DNA from: JAISGQ01 sp045604965
Lineage (GTDB): Bacteria > Bacillota > Clostridia > Oscillospirales > Acutalibacteraceae
Length of the DNA: 64,000 bases
Assembly (NCBI GenBank): GCA_045604965.1
Contig: JAZUPB010000036.1
Span: forward strand, 19,745 to 83,744
Reading direction: 5' to 3'
A program made the position numbers and the translations under genes. Positions 8,839-18,478 of the stretch are shown piece by piece. The notes below the pieces were generated by a model, which worked only from the letters and a program-made list of their open reading frames with translations, did no database searches and was not told the origin of the DNA. Position 1 is the stretch's first letter. Every line of letters begins with the position of its first letter.

Positions 8839-10334
8839 CATCAGATAACAAAATCATCAATGAATTGAGAAAGGCCTATGATATGATGCTGCCGGAGCAG
8901 ATGGAAGAATATCTGGACAATTTTGAAACAGATCCGATCTCTGATGAAAGCAAGCAGAGGATCAAGGAAATGGTAAAAGCAAAAATGCAGAATACAGGAA
9001 CAAATAAGAAAACAGGCATAAACGTAAGACGGTGGGTTGCAGTCGCAGCGGTGTTTGCGGTGGTGGCAGCTTCCGTTACAATGTTCAGTTCAAAATCTGT
9101 AAGAGCTGCAGTGGCAAAGCTGTTCGGCTTTGTGCCCGGAGTTGGTATTATCGAAACGGAGGACGGTGAAAGAGAGCCATATATTATTGACGATATAACA
9201 GCCTTTGCAGAGGACGAAAAAATCCGAGTTGAGATTAAGGACGCATTCATTATAAATGACGAGCTGGAGCTGAGATATACCCTGTTCCTGACCGATATTA
9301 CCGATGAAGATCTGGAGAACCACTTGAATTCTGTGGACGAATTATATAAAATTCGCGGCTATGATAAGTACTTTGGCAATCAGGACGGGATAAATCCTAT
9401 GATTCCGCTATCTGAAACCGTATTTGAAGGACGTACAATAGAGTCGTTCAGTGAAACTGTCTCGCCAAATGAGTCCCTTGAAAGCTCAAGGCAGATAGGT
9501 GTCAGTCAGAGATACAAGATAGAAGAAGTGCCGTACGGCGAAGAGCCGGAAGGCGTCCTGACAATCGGAGATGTAAGCGTTGATTTTAAGCTGAAGAAAG
9601 CGGAAATGTACAGTTCTGCAGAAAGCGCAGAAGAAACGGGAGCAATAGCTGAGATAGACGGAATCAAGGTGCTTTGCGTTTCAAAACGTGACGGGGACAC
9701 ACTTTGGGTGGATTATTATGTATGCGATATCGGCGAATATACAAGCTGCCCCGGATTCTACTTTGCCGGCAGCAATATGGAAGCCGTTACAGAAGACGGC
9801 ACAGTGATAAACGGCACAATCGATGAAAGTTACCTGTTTTATTCGGAGGGCAGCGGTCATATTGGAAATCGTATAATGTTTGATCTGAGCGGTGTTTCGG
9901 AGAATACTGATAATATCACAGTTCGTACATCGGGACTGCTTGCGAAAAAAACATACGAAAACAAGGCGCTGACCTTGAAAAAAGCTCCCGAAAAGGTACA
10001 GTCCATCAACGAAGAGATCGATTTGAGCGGTCTGAAACTTAAAATCGAGGAGATAAGCCTGTCACCCTTCAGCGAAGAAGATGGCTATGAGGAGTGCAAA
10101 AACGGATATCTTTCAGTCAGGTATATGGTGGAAGATATTGAGGGCAAGAGCTTTGTTAATTTCGCAGGTGTTTCTGTCAACGGTGCGGAAGCAAATGGAT
10201 ACTATGTTAACGGCTGGGATGGAGACTATAAAACAATGCACATTCCTCTCGATGTTGAGTATGAAGAAGTTCGAAGCATAGAATTTATGGGTGCGGTGTT
10301 CATTTTAGATGAAACAGTGGAATTTGACCTGTAA
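8835..10334 (+). CDS. DUF4179-type membrane anti-sigma factor
   Basis: 499 residues. A cytoplasmic N-terminus (about 1-64, able to bind the sigma factor) is followed by one membrane helix (about 66-84) and a long external region rich in beta strands. The segment just after the membrane (S-V-R-A-A-V-A-K-L-F-G-F-V-P-G-x-G) is typical of DUF4179 proteins as I recall them. The 4-bp overlap with the ECF sigma gene supports a sigma/anti-sigma pair sensing an envelope signal. The inducing signal is not evident. Confidence 0.85.
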   Translation: MTSDNKIINELRKAYDMMLPEQMEEYLDNFETDPISDESKQRIKEMVKAKMQNTGTNKKTGINVRRWVAVAAVFAVVAASVTMFSSKSVRAAVAKLFGFVPGVGIIETEDGEREPYIIDDITAFAEDEKIRVEIKDAFIINDELELRYTLFLTDITDEDLENHLNSVDELYKIRGYDKYFGNQDGINPMIPLSETVFEGRTIESFSETVSPNESLESSRQIGVSQRYKIEEVPYGEEPEGVLTIGDVSVDFKLKKAEMYSSAESAEETGAIAEIDGIKVLCVSKRDGDTLWVDYYVCDIGEYTSCPGFYFAGSNMEAVTEDGTVINGTIDESYLFYSEGSGHIGNRIMFDLSGVSENTDNITVRTSGLLAKKTYENKALTLKKAPEKVQSINEEIDLSGLKLKIEEISLSPFSEEDGYEECKNGYLSVRYMVEDIEGKSFVNFAGVSVNGAEANGYYVNGWDGDYKTMHIPLDVEYEEVRSIEFMGAVFILDETVEFDL

Positions 10335-10345
10335 TAACAAATAGC

Positions 10346-10383
10346 AAAAGAACGGTCTGATTTTATAATCAGACCGTTCTTTT
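10346..10383 (+). terminator. Intrinsic terminator of sigma/anti-sigma unit
   Basis: A perfect 15-bp stem (10346-10360 with 10369-10383), 8-nt loop, ending in TTTT, 11 bp after the anti-sigma stop. Confidence 0.9.
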
Positions 10384-10480
10384 ACCTACATCGAAGAGCG
10401 ATAAAAAGTTCGTACACATACCGGCATCACGGCTTTTTCATAGAAATATCAGGTTTTATTATCAAAAAACACAAATATAT

Positions 10481-10509
10481 TTGACTTTATTGCGCTAATG
10501 TGATAAAAT
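10481..10509 (+). promoter_or_regulatory. Promoter for putP-like gene
   Basis: TTGACT (10481-10486), 17-bp spacer, TAAAAT (10504-10509). AGGAGG at 10564-10569 precedes the ATG by 8 nt. Confidence 0.7.
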
Positions 10510-10577
10510 AGGCGAAACTTCGTAATGTTATGGGATTTTAACTTTGCGGAAGGAAAAGAAAGCAGGAGGAATCTGTT

Positions 10578-12149
10578 ATGAATGGAAACACCCTACAAAT
10601 TCTGATTGCAATGGTCGTCTATATGGCGGTAGTTATTGTAATCGGCGTGCTTTATGCTAAGCGAGCCAATAAGAGCTCCGAGGAATATTTCCTCGGCGGA
10701 CGTTCTCTTGGTCCCTGGGTCACAGCAATGAGTGCTGAGGCTTCGGATATGAGCGGCTGGCTTCTTATGGGTCTGCCCGGTGTTGCATATTGGTGCGGAC
10801 TTGCAGACGCATTCTGGACAGCATTTGGTTTGGCTGTCGGAACTTATCTTAACTGGCTTATCGTCTCCAAACGTCTGAGACGCTACAGTGTTCGCGCAAA
10901 TAACGCGATTACTCTGCCTGAATTTTTCTCCAACAGATTCCGTGAGAAGAACAAGGCAATTATGATTATCGCAGCTGCATTTATTCTTATCTTCTTTACA
11001 GTTTACGCAGCAAGCTGCTTTGTAACATGCGGTAAGCTCTTCTCAACACTGTTTGGAGCACCTTATGTTTCTATGATGATCATTGGCGCAGTATTTGTTC
11101 TGCTTTACACCTTGCTGGGTGGATTCCTTGCTGAAAGTGCTTCTGACTTTATGCAGGCTATCGTTATGATTATTGCCCTTGCAGTAATAGTCACAATTGG
11201 TACAATCCAGGCAGGCGGTCTTGGTGCAGTACTTGACAATGCACGTGACATCCCCGGATTCTTCGAGTTCTTCGGACTGGCAACTCCTGTTCTTGACGCT
11301 AACAATCAGCAGATCGTAGAAGCAGGAAAGCCTGTATTCGGTGAAGCTTCAGATTACGGACTGCTCTCCGTTTGTTCTATGATGGCATGGGGACTCGGTT
11401 ACTTCGGTATGCCCCAGGTTCTGCTTCGCTTTATGGCAATCCGCAAGGAAAATGAGCTCAAGCGTTCCCGCAGAATTGCAATGGTATGGGTTGTTATCTC
11501 CCTTGCAGTAGCAGTATTTATCGGTATTATCGGTCGTCAGGTTTTCCCCACCGAGTACCTTACAAAATCCTCTGCTGAAAACATCTTCATCGGTCTTGCA
11601 ACCAATGCGCTGCCTCCCATCCTTGCAGGCTTTGTAATGGCAGGTATCCTGGCTGCAACAATCAGCTCTTCTGACTCTTATCTGCTGATCGCAGCATCTG
11701 CTTTTGCAAAGAACATATTCCAGGGCGTATGCAAGAAGAATGCAACAGACAAGCAGGTTATGATCATTTCCCGTATCACACTGCTCGTACTTGCAATCAT
11801 CGGTGTTATTATAGCTCTTGACGAAAACAGCGTTATCTTCCAGATCGTTTCCTTTGCATGGGCTGGATTTGGCGCAACCTTCGGACCGCTTATGCTGTTC
11901 TCCCTGTTCTGGAAGCGCATCAACAAGACCGGCGCTATCGCAGGTATGATAGGCGGCGCAGGTATGGTATTCCTCTGGAAGCTGGTCATCAGCCAGCTGG
12001 GTGGCGTTTTTGCAATTTATGAACTTCTCCCCGCATTTATCTTCTCCTGCATTTGCATCGTCGTCTTCTCGCTGATTACAAAGGCTCCCTCAAAGGAAAT
12101 CGTTGAGGACTTCGAGGCAGTTCGTTCCGGAAATGTGGAAGAGGCATAA
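10578..12149 (+). CDS. putP: Sodium/proline-type symporter (SSS family)
   Basis: An integral membrane Na+/solute symporter of 523 residues with about 13 membrane helices. Family signatures include the ANKSSEEYFLGGRSLGPW segment after helix 1, the AEASDMSGW motif (about 54-62), the LGGFLA-SASDF region of helix 5 and a conserved ISSSDSYLL segment in helix 9. These are hallmarks of the PutP branch; proline is the most likely substrate but related solutes are possible. It is a single-gene unit with a strong promoter before and a terminator after. Confidence 0.9.
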   Translation: MNGNTLQILIAMVVYMAVVIVIGVLYAKRANKSSEEYFLGGRSLGPWVTAMSAEASDMSGWLLMGLPGVAYWCGLADAFWTAFGLAVGTYLNWLIVSKRLRRYSVRANNAITLPEFFSNRFREKNKAIMIIAAAFILIFFTVYAASCFVTCGKLFSTLFGAPYVSMMIIGAVFVLLYTLLGGFLAESASDFMQAIVMIIALAVIVTIGTIQAGGLGAVLDNARDIPGFFEFFGLATPVLDANNQQIVEAGKPVFGEASDYGLLSVCSMMAWGLGYFGMPQVLLRFMAIRKENELKRSRRIAMVWVVISLAVAVFIGIIGRQVFPTEYLTKSSAENIFIGLATNALPPILAGFVMAGILAATISSSDSYLLIAASAFAKNIFQGVCKKNATDKQVMIISRITLLVLAIIGVIIALDENSVIFQIVSFAWAGFGATFGPLMLFSLFWKRINKTGAIAGMIGGAGMVFLWKLVISQLGGVFAIYELLPAFIFSCICIVVFSLITKAPSKEIVEDFEAVRSGNVEEA

Positions 12150-12210
12150 TTTTGTCAGAACTGCAGATTCAGTGATTTTCAGAGAAAAATTGCTATAAAA
12201 TAAAAACTAT

Positions 12211-12253
12211 GAAAATCGGTAAGAACATTATGTTCCTGCCGATTTTCTTTTTT
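12211..12253 (+). terminator. Intrinsic terminator of putP
   Basis: A 17-bp stem with two wobble positions (12211-12227 with 12231-12247), followed by a T-rich run. It would lie inside a longer GH1 reading frame starting at 12209, which helps to rule that start out. Confidence 0.8.
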
Positions 12254-12293
12254 CAGAAACACAATAATCATATATGGAGTTTATGTGATACAC

Positions 12294-12322
12294 TTGCCGA
12301 TTTAAAAACTTTGTTTTATAAT
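12294..12322 (+). promoter_or_regulatory. Promoter for GH1 glycosidase gene
   Basis: TTGCCG (12294-12299), 17-bp spacer, TATAAT (12317-12322), 52 bp before the chosen ATG. Confidence 0.65.
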
Positions 12323-12373
12323 ATAACTGAATTGGCATTTGAATCAAAAATTAAACGAAAGAGGGCAACCGGT

Positions 12374-13729
12374 ATGAAATTTCCAAAAGATTTTATCTGG
12401 GGCGCAGCCACAGCTTCGTATCAGATAGAAGGAGCTGCATTTGAGGATGGAAAGGGAAGAAATATATGGGATGACTTCTGCTGTCTGCCCGGTAAGATAG
12501 CCGACGGCAGCAGCGGAGAAACAGCCACAGACCATTATCACCGCTACAAGGAAGACGTGGCGCTGATGAAAGAGCTTGGGATAAAGGTGTACCGCTTCTC
12601 ATTGTCCTGGGCAAGAATACTTCCGGAGGGAATCGGCAGAGTAAACCAGAAGGGATTGGATTTTTATAATTCTCTGATCGATGAGCTGATAAAAAACGGA
12701 ATAGAGCCGTACATAACTTTATACCACTGGGACTACCCCTCTGTGCTTATGGTCAACGGCGGATGGGGCAACGAAGGCAGCCCGAAGTGGTTTGAGGAAT
12801 ATACGAGGGTGGTTGCAAAGGCATTTGGAGACAGAGTAAAGAATTTTATAACCTTCAATGAGCCGCAGGCGTTTATGGGAGCTGGATTCTGCGGAACAGC
12901 ACACGCACCGGGAATATCATATCCCCCTGAGATACTTGCGAAAATGTGCCACAATGTACTGAAAGCACACGGTATGGCTGTAAAAGCATTGAGAGAAATA
13001 GTGCCTGATTGCCGTGTAGGATGGGCACCATGTGCAATATCCTGCATACCTGCAAGCGACAGTGAGGAGGATATCGAAGCAGCGAGAGAAAAATATTTCG
13101 GATATTATGACGAATTCCGTTCCTTTGTATCGAGCCCTGCCTGGTGGAGCGATCCTGTTGTGCTGGGACACTATCCGGAGGACGGACTGAAGCTCTTTGA
13201 AAAGTATCTTCCCGAGGATTACGAAAAGGATATGGAGCTGATCTGCCAGCCTCTTGATTTTTACGGACAGAATATTTATCAGGGCATCTACGTAAAAAAG
13301 GGTGAAAACGGACCGGAGAAAGTTCAGCTGCCTTTTGGATTTCCGCGTACAGCTATGGGATGGAACATTACACCGGAGTCCCTTTACTGGGGAACAAAAT
13401 TCCTTTATGAGAGATATAACCTGCCTATAATAATTACCGAAAACGGTATATCTTGCCGTGATAACGTCTGCCTTGACGGAAAGGTACACGACACAGCGAG
13501 AATAGACTTTTACAACAGATATCTGCTGTCGCTGAGCAAAGCGATAACAGACGGGGTGGATATTATCGGATATATAGCCTGGTCACTAATGGATAACTTT
13601 GAATGGCAGCAGGGATATATCGAGCGCTTCGGACTTATATATGTCAATTATCAGACACTGGAACGAATTCCTAAGGATTCATTTTACTGGTATAAGCAGG
13701 TAATAGAATCAAACGGCGAAACATTGTAG
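12374..13729 (+). CDS. Glycoside hydrolase family 1 (beta-glucosidase)
   Basis: A 451-residue cytoplasmic retaining beta-glycosidase. The N-terminus has the family pattern FPKDFIWGAATASYQIEG (3-20). The acid/base glutamate is in FNEP (E163) and the nucleophile in ITENG (E356). The C-terminal WSLMDNFEW substrate-binding motif is intact. No signal peptide is present. The ATG at 12374 is chosen because it starts the conserved fold, follows GAAAGAGGG, and lies downstream of both the putP terminator and this gene's promoter. No PTS gene is nearby and no 6-phospho signature is obvious, so a plain beta-glucosidase is more likely than a phospho-enzyme. Confidence 0.93.
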   Translation: MKFPKDFIWGAATASYQIEGAAFEDGKGRNIWDDFCCLPGKIADGSSGETATDHYHRYKEDVALMKELGIKVYRFSLSWARILPEGIGRVNQKGLDFYNSLIDELIKNGIEPYITLYHWDYPSVLMVNGGWGNEGSPKWFEEYTRVVAKAFGDRVKNFITFNEPQAFMGAGFCGTAHAPGISYPPEILAKMCHNVLKAHGMAVKALREIVPDCRVGWAPCAISCIPASDSEEDIEAAREKYFGYYDEFRSFVSSPAWWSDPVVLGHYPEDGLKLFEKYLPEDYEKDMELICQPLDFYGQNIYQGIYVKKGENGPEKVQLPFGFPRTAMGWNITPESLYWGTKFLYERYNLPIIITENGISCRDNVCLDGKVHDTARIDFYNRYLLSLSKAITDGVDIIGYIAWSLMDNFEWQQGYIERFGLIYVNYQTLERIPKDSFYWYKQVIESNGETL

Positions 13730-13735
13730 ATAATT

Positions 13736-13779
13736 AAGGAACCCATCGTATTAGCAATTTATACGATGGGTTCCTTTTA
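13736..13779. terminator. Bidirectional terminator between convergent genes
   Basis: A perfect 15-bp stem (13736-13750 with 13762-13776) with an AA-rich left flank and T-rich right flank. It serves the GH1 gene and the minus-strand AraC regulator. Confidence 0.85.
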
Positions 13780-13782
13780 ATA

Positions 13783-14643
13783 TCATTCGGAAAAGCCTGA
13801 AACAAATTCTCTGGGACTTATACCGTATTCAGATTTAAAGGCGCGGTAAAAATTGGCATAATCTCCGAAACCGCAGTTCTGATACACTTCACCAGGAGAC
13901 TGACCTTCGGTCATAAGCTCTCGTGCCTGCATAAGGCGACGGAAGATTATATACTGATAAACCCCGGTTCCTATTCTGCGCCTGAACTCGTGTGAAAGGT
14001 AGTATTTGCTGACGTAAAATTCCTCTGCAATTGATGCAAGAGAAATGTTCTCACAATAATGACTGCCGATGTATAAAAGAACACGGCTTATAAGATCAGG
14101 TTCTTTGGGTGGCATGGCTTTGGAAGTATGACTTTTTGACAAACGGTTAAGTTCTACCATAAACTGCATAAGAAGCCCCTGAGCATAGATTTCGTTACCC
14201 GGTGCGCTGCTGTAAAATTCAGCATTAAGCTTTTCAAGAAGCTCACCGAGCATAACCCTGCTGCCTTTTGAGGGGCGGATTATGTTGGTGTGCTCGGGGA
14301 ATTCGCGGTTAAAGCAGGCGGTAAGATCCATATCTTCTGTGCACAGCCTTGCAAGGTGATTTCTGTCTATCCAGAGAATCATACGTTCATACAGCGTGTC
14401 GGGTTCTATCTGAGCTCGGTGGAGCTCCTGAGGATTTATAAGAAGCAGATCACCGGGCTCAAGAATATAGGATTCACCTTCAACAAGAAAGCTCACTCGA
14501 CCGTTAAGCAGAAAATAAACCTCGTAAAAATCGTGGTGATGCATATCTACATTTTCGGTTCGTTTTTCCCTGTAGTGAAAGACCTCAAAATGTTTGTTCT
14601 TCATACACTGACGGCTGTCAAAGCGCTGAGCACGTCCTGCCAT
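13783..14643 (-). CDS. AraC-family transcriptional regulator (hexuronate module)
   Basis: 286 residues. An N-terminal cupin sensor (histidines in MHHHDFYEVYFLL, then EPGDLLLINPQELH) is followed by a C-terminal pair of helix-turn-helix motifs (about 190-280: SLASIAEEFYVSKYYLSHEF and the G-F-G-D-Y-A-N-F-Y-R-A-F-K motif). The ATG at 14643 is chosen because GAGGTGAGG precedes it; an upstream in-frame ATG lacks a binding site. It is divergent from uxuA, so it probably controls the uxuA/SDR operon in response to a sugar acid, and perhaps itself (inference). Confidence 0.9.
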   Translation of the reverse strand: MAGRAQRFDSRQCMKNKHFEVFHYREKRTENVDMHHHDFYEVYFLLNGRVSFLVEGESYILEPGDLLLINPQELHRAQIEPDTLYERMILWIDRNHLARLCTEDMDLTACFNREFPEHTNIIRPSKGSRVMLGELLEKLNAEFYSSAPGNEIYAQGLLMQFMVELNRLSKSHTSKAMPPKEPDLISRVLLYIGSHYCENISLASIAEEFYVSKYYLSHEFRRRIGTGVYQYIIFRRLMQARELMTEGQSPGEVYQNCGFGDYANFYRAFKSEYGISPREFVSGFSE

Positions 14644-14671
14644 AAACCTCACCTCAAATATATTATACAGC

Positions 14672-14720
14672 AATATTCGCAACATATCAAACAATATATG
14701 TTGTTTTTATTGCGAATATT
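14672..14720. promoter_or_regulatory. Nested inverted repeats in araC/uxuA divergent region
   Basis: A perfect 11-bp inverted repeat AATATTCGCAA (14672-14682) and TTGCGAATATT (14710-14720) encloses a second one, CAACATAT/ATATGTTG, centred near 14691. It lies between the divergent AraC regulator and uxuA, where an operator is expected. A possible -10 TAAAAT (14727-14732) follows immediately. Confidence 0.55.
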
Positions 14721-14776
14721 TTATGGTAAAATAAAATTACACTTAGCACTACAATACAGAATCGGAGGTAAAAATT

Positions 14777-15877
14777 ATGCCAATGCAAATGGGTTTCCGT
14801 TGGTACGGAGAAGGAAATGACAATATAAGCCTCAGCGACATCAAACAGATCCCCGGTGTAACCAGCATTGTTTGGGCACTTCATCATAAACTCCCGGGAG
14901 AAGTATGGGAAGAGGAAGAAATTGCAGAAGTAAAGCGTCAGCTTGATGAATACGGTTTCTGCATAGATGTTGTCGAATCCGTCAACGTTCACGATGACAT
15001 AAAAATAGGCAAGCCTACCCGTGATGAGTATATAGAAAACTACAAGCAGACTATCCGTAATCTTTCGAAATACGGAGTAAAAGTCATCTGCTATAACTTT
15101 ATGCCGATTTTTGACTGGACAAGATCCGATCTGTTCCACCCGGTAGGAGACGGCTCAACAGCTCTTTTCTATGAAAAGGGTATGATCCAGGACGATTACA
15201 ATGCAATGGCGAACTATATCCTTGACTTTACCGAGAAATACAATATGTCTTTCCCGGGCTGGGAACCTGAAAGAATGGCAAAGCTCGATCAGCTTTTTAA
15301 GGATTACGCAGGAGTAGATCACGAAAAGCTTTGGGCAAATCTCAAATACTTCCTTGAGGCACTTATGCCCACATGCGAAGAATGTGATGTGAAAATGGCT
15401 ATCCATATGGATGACCCGCCTTGGGATATTTTCGGACTTCCCAGACTTATGACAAACGAAGAAAATATTGACAGATTCTTAAAGATGGTAGACCATCCCT
15501 GCAACTGCCTGACTCTCTGCACAGGAAGCCTCAGCGCAGATCCAAACAACAATGTTGCGGAGATCGTGCGCAAGCACTGCGACCGCATTGCCTTTACTCA
15601 CATTCGCAACGTCAAGCATTTTGAAAATGGAGATTTCTCCGAAGCAAGCCATCGTGACTGCGACGGTGAAACAGGAATACTTGACATTCTCAAGGCATAT
15701 CACGACTGCGGATATGAAGGCTATGTCCGACCTGATCACGGACGTCACCTTTGGGGAGAAGGTCCCGGCAATGTTCGTCCCGGATACGGTCTTTATGACA
15801 GAGCACTGGGTATAATGTATATGTTGGGTGTATGGGATATGCTTGACAAGCTTGAGGGAAAACAGGAGGTAAAATAA
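14777..15877 (+). CDS. uxuA: Mannonate dehydratase
   Basis: Dehydrates D-mannonate to 2-keto-3-deoxy-D-gluconate (EC 4.2.1.8) in hexuronate catabolism. The 366 residues match UxuA throughout: MGFRWYGEGND at the N-terminus, VWALHHKLPGEVW (33-45), the CYNFMPIFDWTR strand, metal-binding HxDDPP and a late FTHIRNV motif, then RPDHGR. RBS GGAGG. One base separates its stop from the next gene's start, so the two form an operon under the divergent AraC regulator. Confidence 0.96.
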   Translation: MPMQMGFRWYGEGNDNISLSDIKQIPGVTSIVWALHHKLPGEVWEEEEIAEVKRQLDEYGFCIDVVESVNVHDDIKIGKPTRDEYIENYKQTIRNLSKYGVKVICYNFMPIFDWTRSDLFHPVGDGSTALFYEKGMIQDDYNAMANYILDFTEKYNMSFPGWEPERMAKLDQLFKDYAGVDHEKLWANLKYFLEALMPTCEECDVKMAIHMDDPPWDIFGLPRLMTNEENIDRFLKMVDHPCNCLTLCTGSLSADPNNNVAEIVRKHCDRIAFTHIRNVKHFENGDFSEASHRDCDGETGILDILKAYHDCGYEGYVRPDHGRHLWGEGPGNVRPGYGLYDRALGIMYMLGVWDMLDKLEGKQEVK

Positions 15878-15878
15878 A

Positions 15879-16724
15879 ATGGTAAATCTTCCTCTTAACA
15901 TAGATTACACCGGTAAGGTGGTTGTTGTCACAGGCGCAGGCGGACTTATCTGCGGAGCAATGGCAGCGGCATTTGCACAGTGCGGAGCAAAAGTCGCTGC
16001 GCTTGACCTCAATGAAGAAGCAGTGTTGAAGCTTGCAGAGGAGCTTACCGCTGAAGGTTATATCTGCAAGGGCTATAAGGCAAACGTTCTTGATCCGGAA
16101 GCACTTGAAGAGGTGCACAAGGCAGTTCTCAATGACCTTGGTCCCTGTGACATTCTTGTCAACGGTGCAGGCGGAAACAATCCCAGAGCAACCACTGATA
16201 ACGAATACCACCACGAAGCAAAGGAAGGCGGAAAATCATTCTTTGATCTTGATGCATCTGGTGTTGATTTTGTTTTCAAGCTCAACTTCCAGGGAACACT
16301 TCTTCCCACTCAGGCATTTGCAAAGGATATGGTGGAAAAGAAAGCAGGCTGTATTCTGAATATATCCTCGATGAATTCATATATTCCCCTTACAAAAATT
16401 CCTGCTTATTCCGCAGCAAAGGCTGGTATTTCCAACTTTACCCAGTGGCTCGCGACTCATTTTGCAGGCACCGGTATCCGATGCAATGCAATTGCACCGG
16501 GATTCCTTGTATCTGCTCAGAACAAGGCACTGCTCTTCAATGAGGACGGTACTCCCACCGCACGTTCTGCAAAGATACTCAACGGCACGCCCACTCACCG
16601 TTTTGTAGATGCAGATGAGCTTCTTGGTGCAACGCTTTTCCTGTGTGATGACCGTTCGGCATCCGCAATCACAGGTGTTGTACTGCCGGTAGATGCAGGC
16701 TTTGCCGCGTATTCCGGAGTATAA
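15879..16724 (+). CDS. SDR-family D-mannonate oxidoreductase (fructuronate reductase)
   Basis: 281 residues with a Rossmann N-terminus (VTGAGG-x-I-C-G, about 20-27), NGAGGNNP around 93-100, catalytic SSM and Y-S-A-A-K (about residues 168 and 179-183) and a C-terminal GVVLPVDAGFAAYSGV typical of the SDR D-mannonate oxidoreductases found beside uxuA. It would interconvert fructuronate and mannonate with NAD(P)H, feeding UxuA. AGGAGG is present at the end of uxuA. No uronate isomerase or KDG kinase is in the window. Confidence 0.88.
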   Translation: MVNLPLNIDYTGKVVVVTGAGGLICGAMAAAFAQCGAKVAALDLNEEAVLKLAEELTAEGYICKGYKANVLDPEALEEVHKAVLNDLGPCDILVNGAGGNNPRATTDNEYHHEAKEGGKSFFDLDASGVDFVFKLNFQGTLLPTQAFAKDMVEKKAGCILNISSMNSYIPLTKIPAYSAAKAGISNFTQWLATHFAGTGIRCNAIAPGFLVSAQNKALLFNEDGTPTARSAKILNGTPTHRFVDADELLGATLFLCDDRSASAITGVVLPVDAGFAAYSGV

Positions 16725-16744
16725 AGTCTGCAAAGATAATAATT

Positions 16745-16779
16745 AATCCCGGCGGCTGTTTACAGCCGCCGGGATTTTC
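16745..16779. terminator. Bidirectional terminator between uxu operon and hscC operon
   Basis: A 14-bp GC-rich stem (16745-16758 with 16763-16776), tight loop and T-run on the plus side. It lies between two convergent units. Confidence 0.85.
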
Positions 16780-16798
16780 TGTATTTCAGCTGATTAAG

Positions 16799-18478
16799 TT
16801 ATCTGAGGGAATTGAGATAATCTGTAAGCTCTTTTCGTGCCTTTTCAATATCAGCGGCTTTTCCCTGGCGCATCGCGACCTCAAAAGCAGTGATATACCG
16901 CTCTATCAGGTAACGCTCATCACCTGTGGATTCTTCATAAGCCTGATCTGCAAGGTAGAGGGCGAGCTTGTTTTCTTCCTGTTCTCTCGGACTGATTTTG
17001 AGATAAGCCAATTCTTCCATACGCTGCCGAGCTTCCTGTTCGGTAAGCTTGTTGCCTTCACCCTTGATGATTATGGTCTTGGTTATGTTGGTGGAATGTA
17101 CGCGCACCTTGACCTCAAGCAGCGAGTTGACATCGTATGTATAGGTTACATCAACAGCCTCTTCGCCCTTTGGCTTTGATGGAACAGGCACCTGTAATTC
17201 TCCGAGGTACAGATTGTTTCTGGCCATACGGCTTTCACCCTGAAGCACTTTGACTCGTACAACGGTCTGATAGTCGCTGGCAGTGTAAAGGGTTTGTGTT
17301 CTGCTGACGGGTATTACAGTGTTTCTTTCGATTATGGGAAGGTAATGTCCGCTTTCATCAAAGATACCGTTGCTTGAAACTACTTCGGTTCCGAGAGTGA
17401 AGGGGCAGACATCGGTGAGAATAACCTCACGGATTGATGCGGCGCGCTGTTTCATAGCACTCTGCAGAGCGGTTCCGAAAGCAACTACCTCATCGGGATT
17501 GACATTGCCTCTGGGGATACGACCGAATAAACGTGCAGCCAGCTTGCGTACAACAGTGGATTTTGTTGCACCGCCAACGAGAACGATCTCGTCTATATCG
17601 GAAGCGCGGATTCCGGCATCCTTGAGACTGCGCTCAACGGGGCGTCTGAGACGCTCGAAAAGCGGCTCGCAGGCCTCTTCGTAGTCTTCTGCTGTGAGAG
17701 AAAAGCTTTTCTTCTTTCCACCCACAGTACATTCCATAAATGCTGCAGGGGCAGATGAAAGAGCACATTTCATCTTTTCCGACTGCTCACGTATCTGAGC
17801 CAGCTCATCATAGGTGAGCTGAGAAATATCAGTGCCGAGCTTGTCGAGAAATGCCTGCTCGATTATATCTGTAAAATCCTCACCACCGAGGAAATTGTCA
17901 CCTGCAATGGAGTGAACCTCGATTATACGTCCTGTGCGTTCAAGGATAGAAACGTCAAAAGTACCGCCGCCAAGGTCGAAGACAAGGTATTTAGCGTGAT
18001 CCTTGCTGTCCATAAGTCCGTAGGCGATAGCAGCAGAGGTAGGTTCACTGACAATGCGTTCCACCTTGAGGCCTGCAAGCTCGCCTGCGCGCTTGGTTGC
18101 TTTTCGCTGCATATCGTTGAAATATGCCGGTACGCTTATGACAGCCTCGTCAACAGGCTGTCCGAGGAATATTTCTGCGTCTTCCTTCAAGGAACGAAGG
18201 ACAAAGGAGGAAAGCTCCTCGGCGCGGAATTTTTTGTCGCCCAGAACATATTCTCTGTCAGTGCCCATACTGCGCTTGAATACCGCAGCGGAAGAAAGCG
18301 GATGGCGCAGACTTCTAGCCAGAGCGGTCTTGCCTACAAGAATTGTACCGTCATCGTCAATGCTTACAACAGAGGGGGTGAGGTGTTCACCCAAACGGTT
18401 GGGGATTATTTTAGCTGATTTGCTGTCGTAATAGGCGACAAGGCTGTTTGTTGTTCCAAGATCAATACCTACAATCAT
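16799..18478 (-). CDS. hscC: HscC-type Hsp70 chaperone
   Basis: 559 residues, the length of HscC and clearly shorter than DnaK. ATPase-domain motifs are complete: IGLDGTT-type phosphate loop (VGIDLGTTNS, 3-12), the VPAYF segment (about 113), SEPTSAAIAYG and DLGGGTFDVS, and the VGGATKS adenosine motif. The substrate-binding half is short, with a reduced alpha-helical lid. Its ATG overlaps the stop of the upstream J-domain/TPR gene by 4 bp, so the two are translationally coupled and probably work as a dedicated chaperone pair. No grpE is next to it. Confidence 0.92.
   Translation of the reverse strand: MIVGIDLGTTNSLVAYYDSKSAKIIPNRLGEHLTPSVVSIDDDGTILVGKTALARSLRHPLSSAAVFKRSMGTDREYVLGDKKFRAEELSSFVLRSLKEDAEIFLGQPVDEAVISVPAYFNDMQRKATKRAGELAGLKVERIVSEPTSAAIAYGLMDSKDHAKYLVFDLGGGTFDVSILERTGRIIEVHSIAGDNFLGGEDFTDIIEQAFLDKLGTDISQLTYDELAQIREQSEKMKCALSSAPAAFMECTVGGKKKSFSLTAEDYEEACEPLFERLRRPVERSLKDAGIRASDIDEIVLVGGATKSTVVRKLAARLFGRIPRGNVNPDEVVAFGTALQSAMKQRAASIREVILTDVCPFTLGTEVVSSNGIFDESGHYLPIIERNTVIPVSRTQTLYTASDYQTVVRVKVLQGESRMARNNLYLGELQVPVPSKPKGEEAVDVTYTYDVNSLLEVKVRVHSTNITKTIIIKGEGNKLTEQEARQRMEELAYLKISPREQEENKLALYLADQAYEESTGDERYLIERYITAFEVAMRQGKAADIEKARKELTDYLNSLR

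Noticed and set aside
12209..12373. N-terminal extension of the GH1 enzyme by 55 codons
   Set aside because: The extension would be translated from the putP terminator stem and across the GH1 promoter. The family fold starts at the ATG at 12374.
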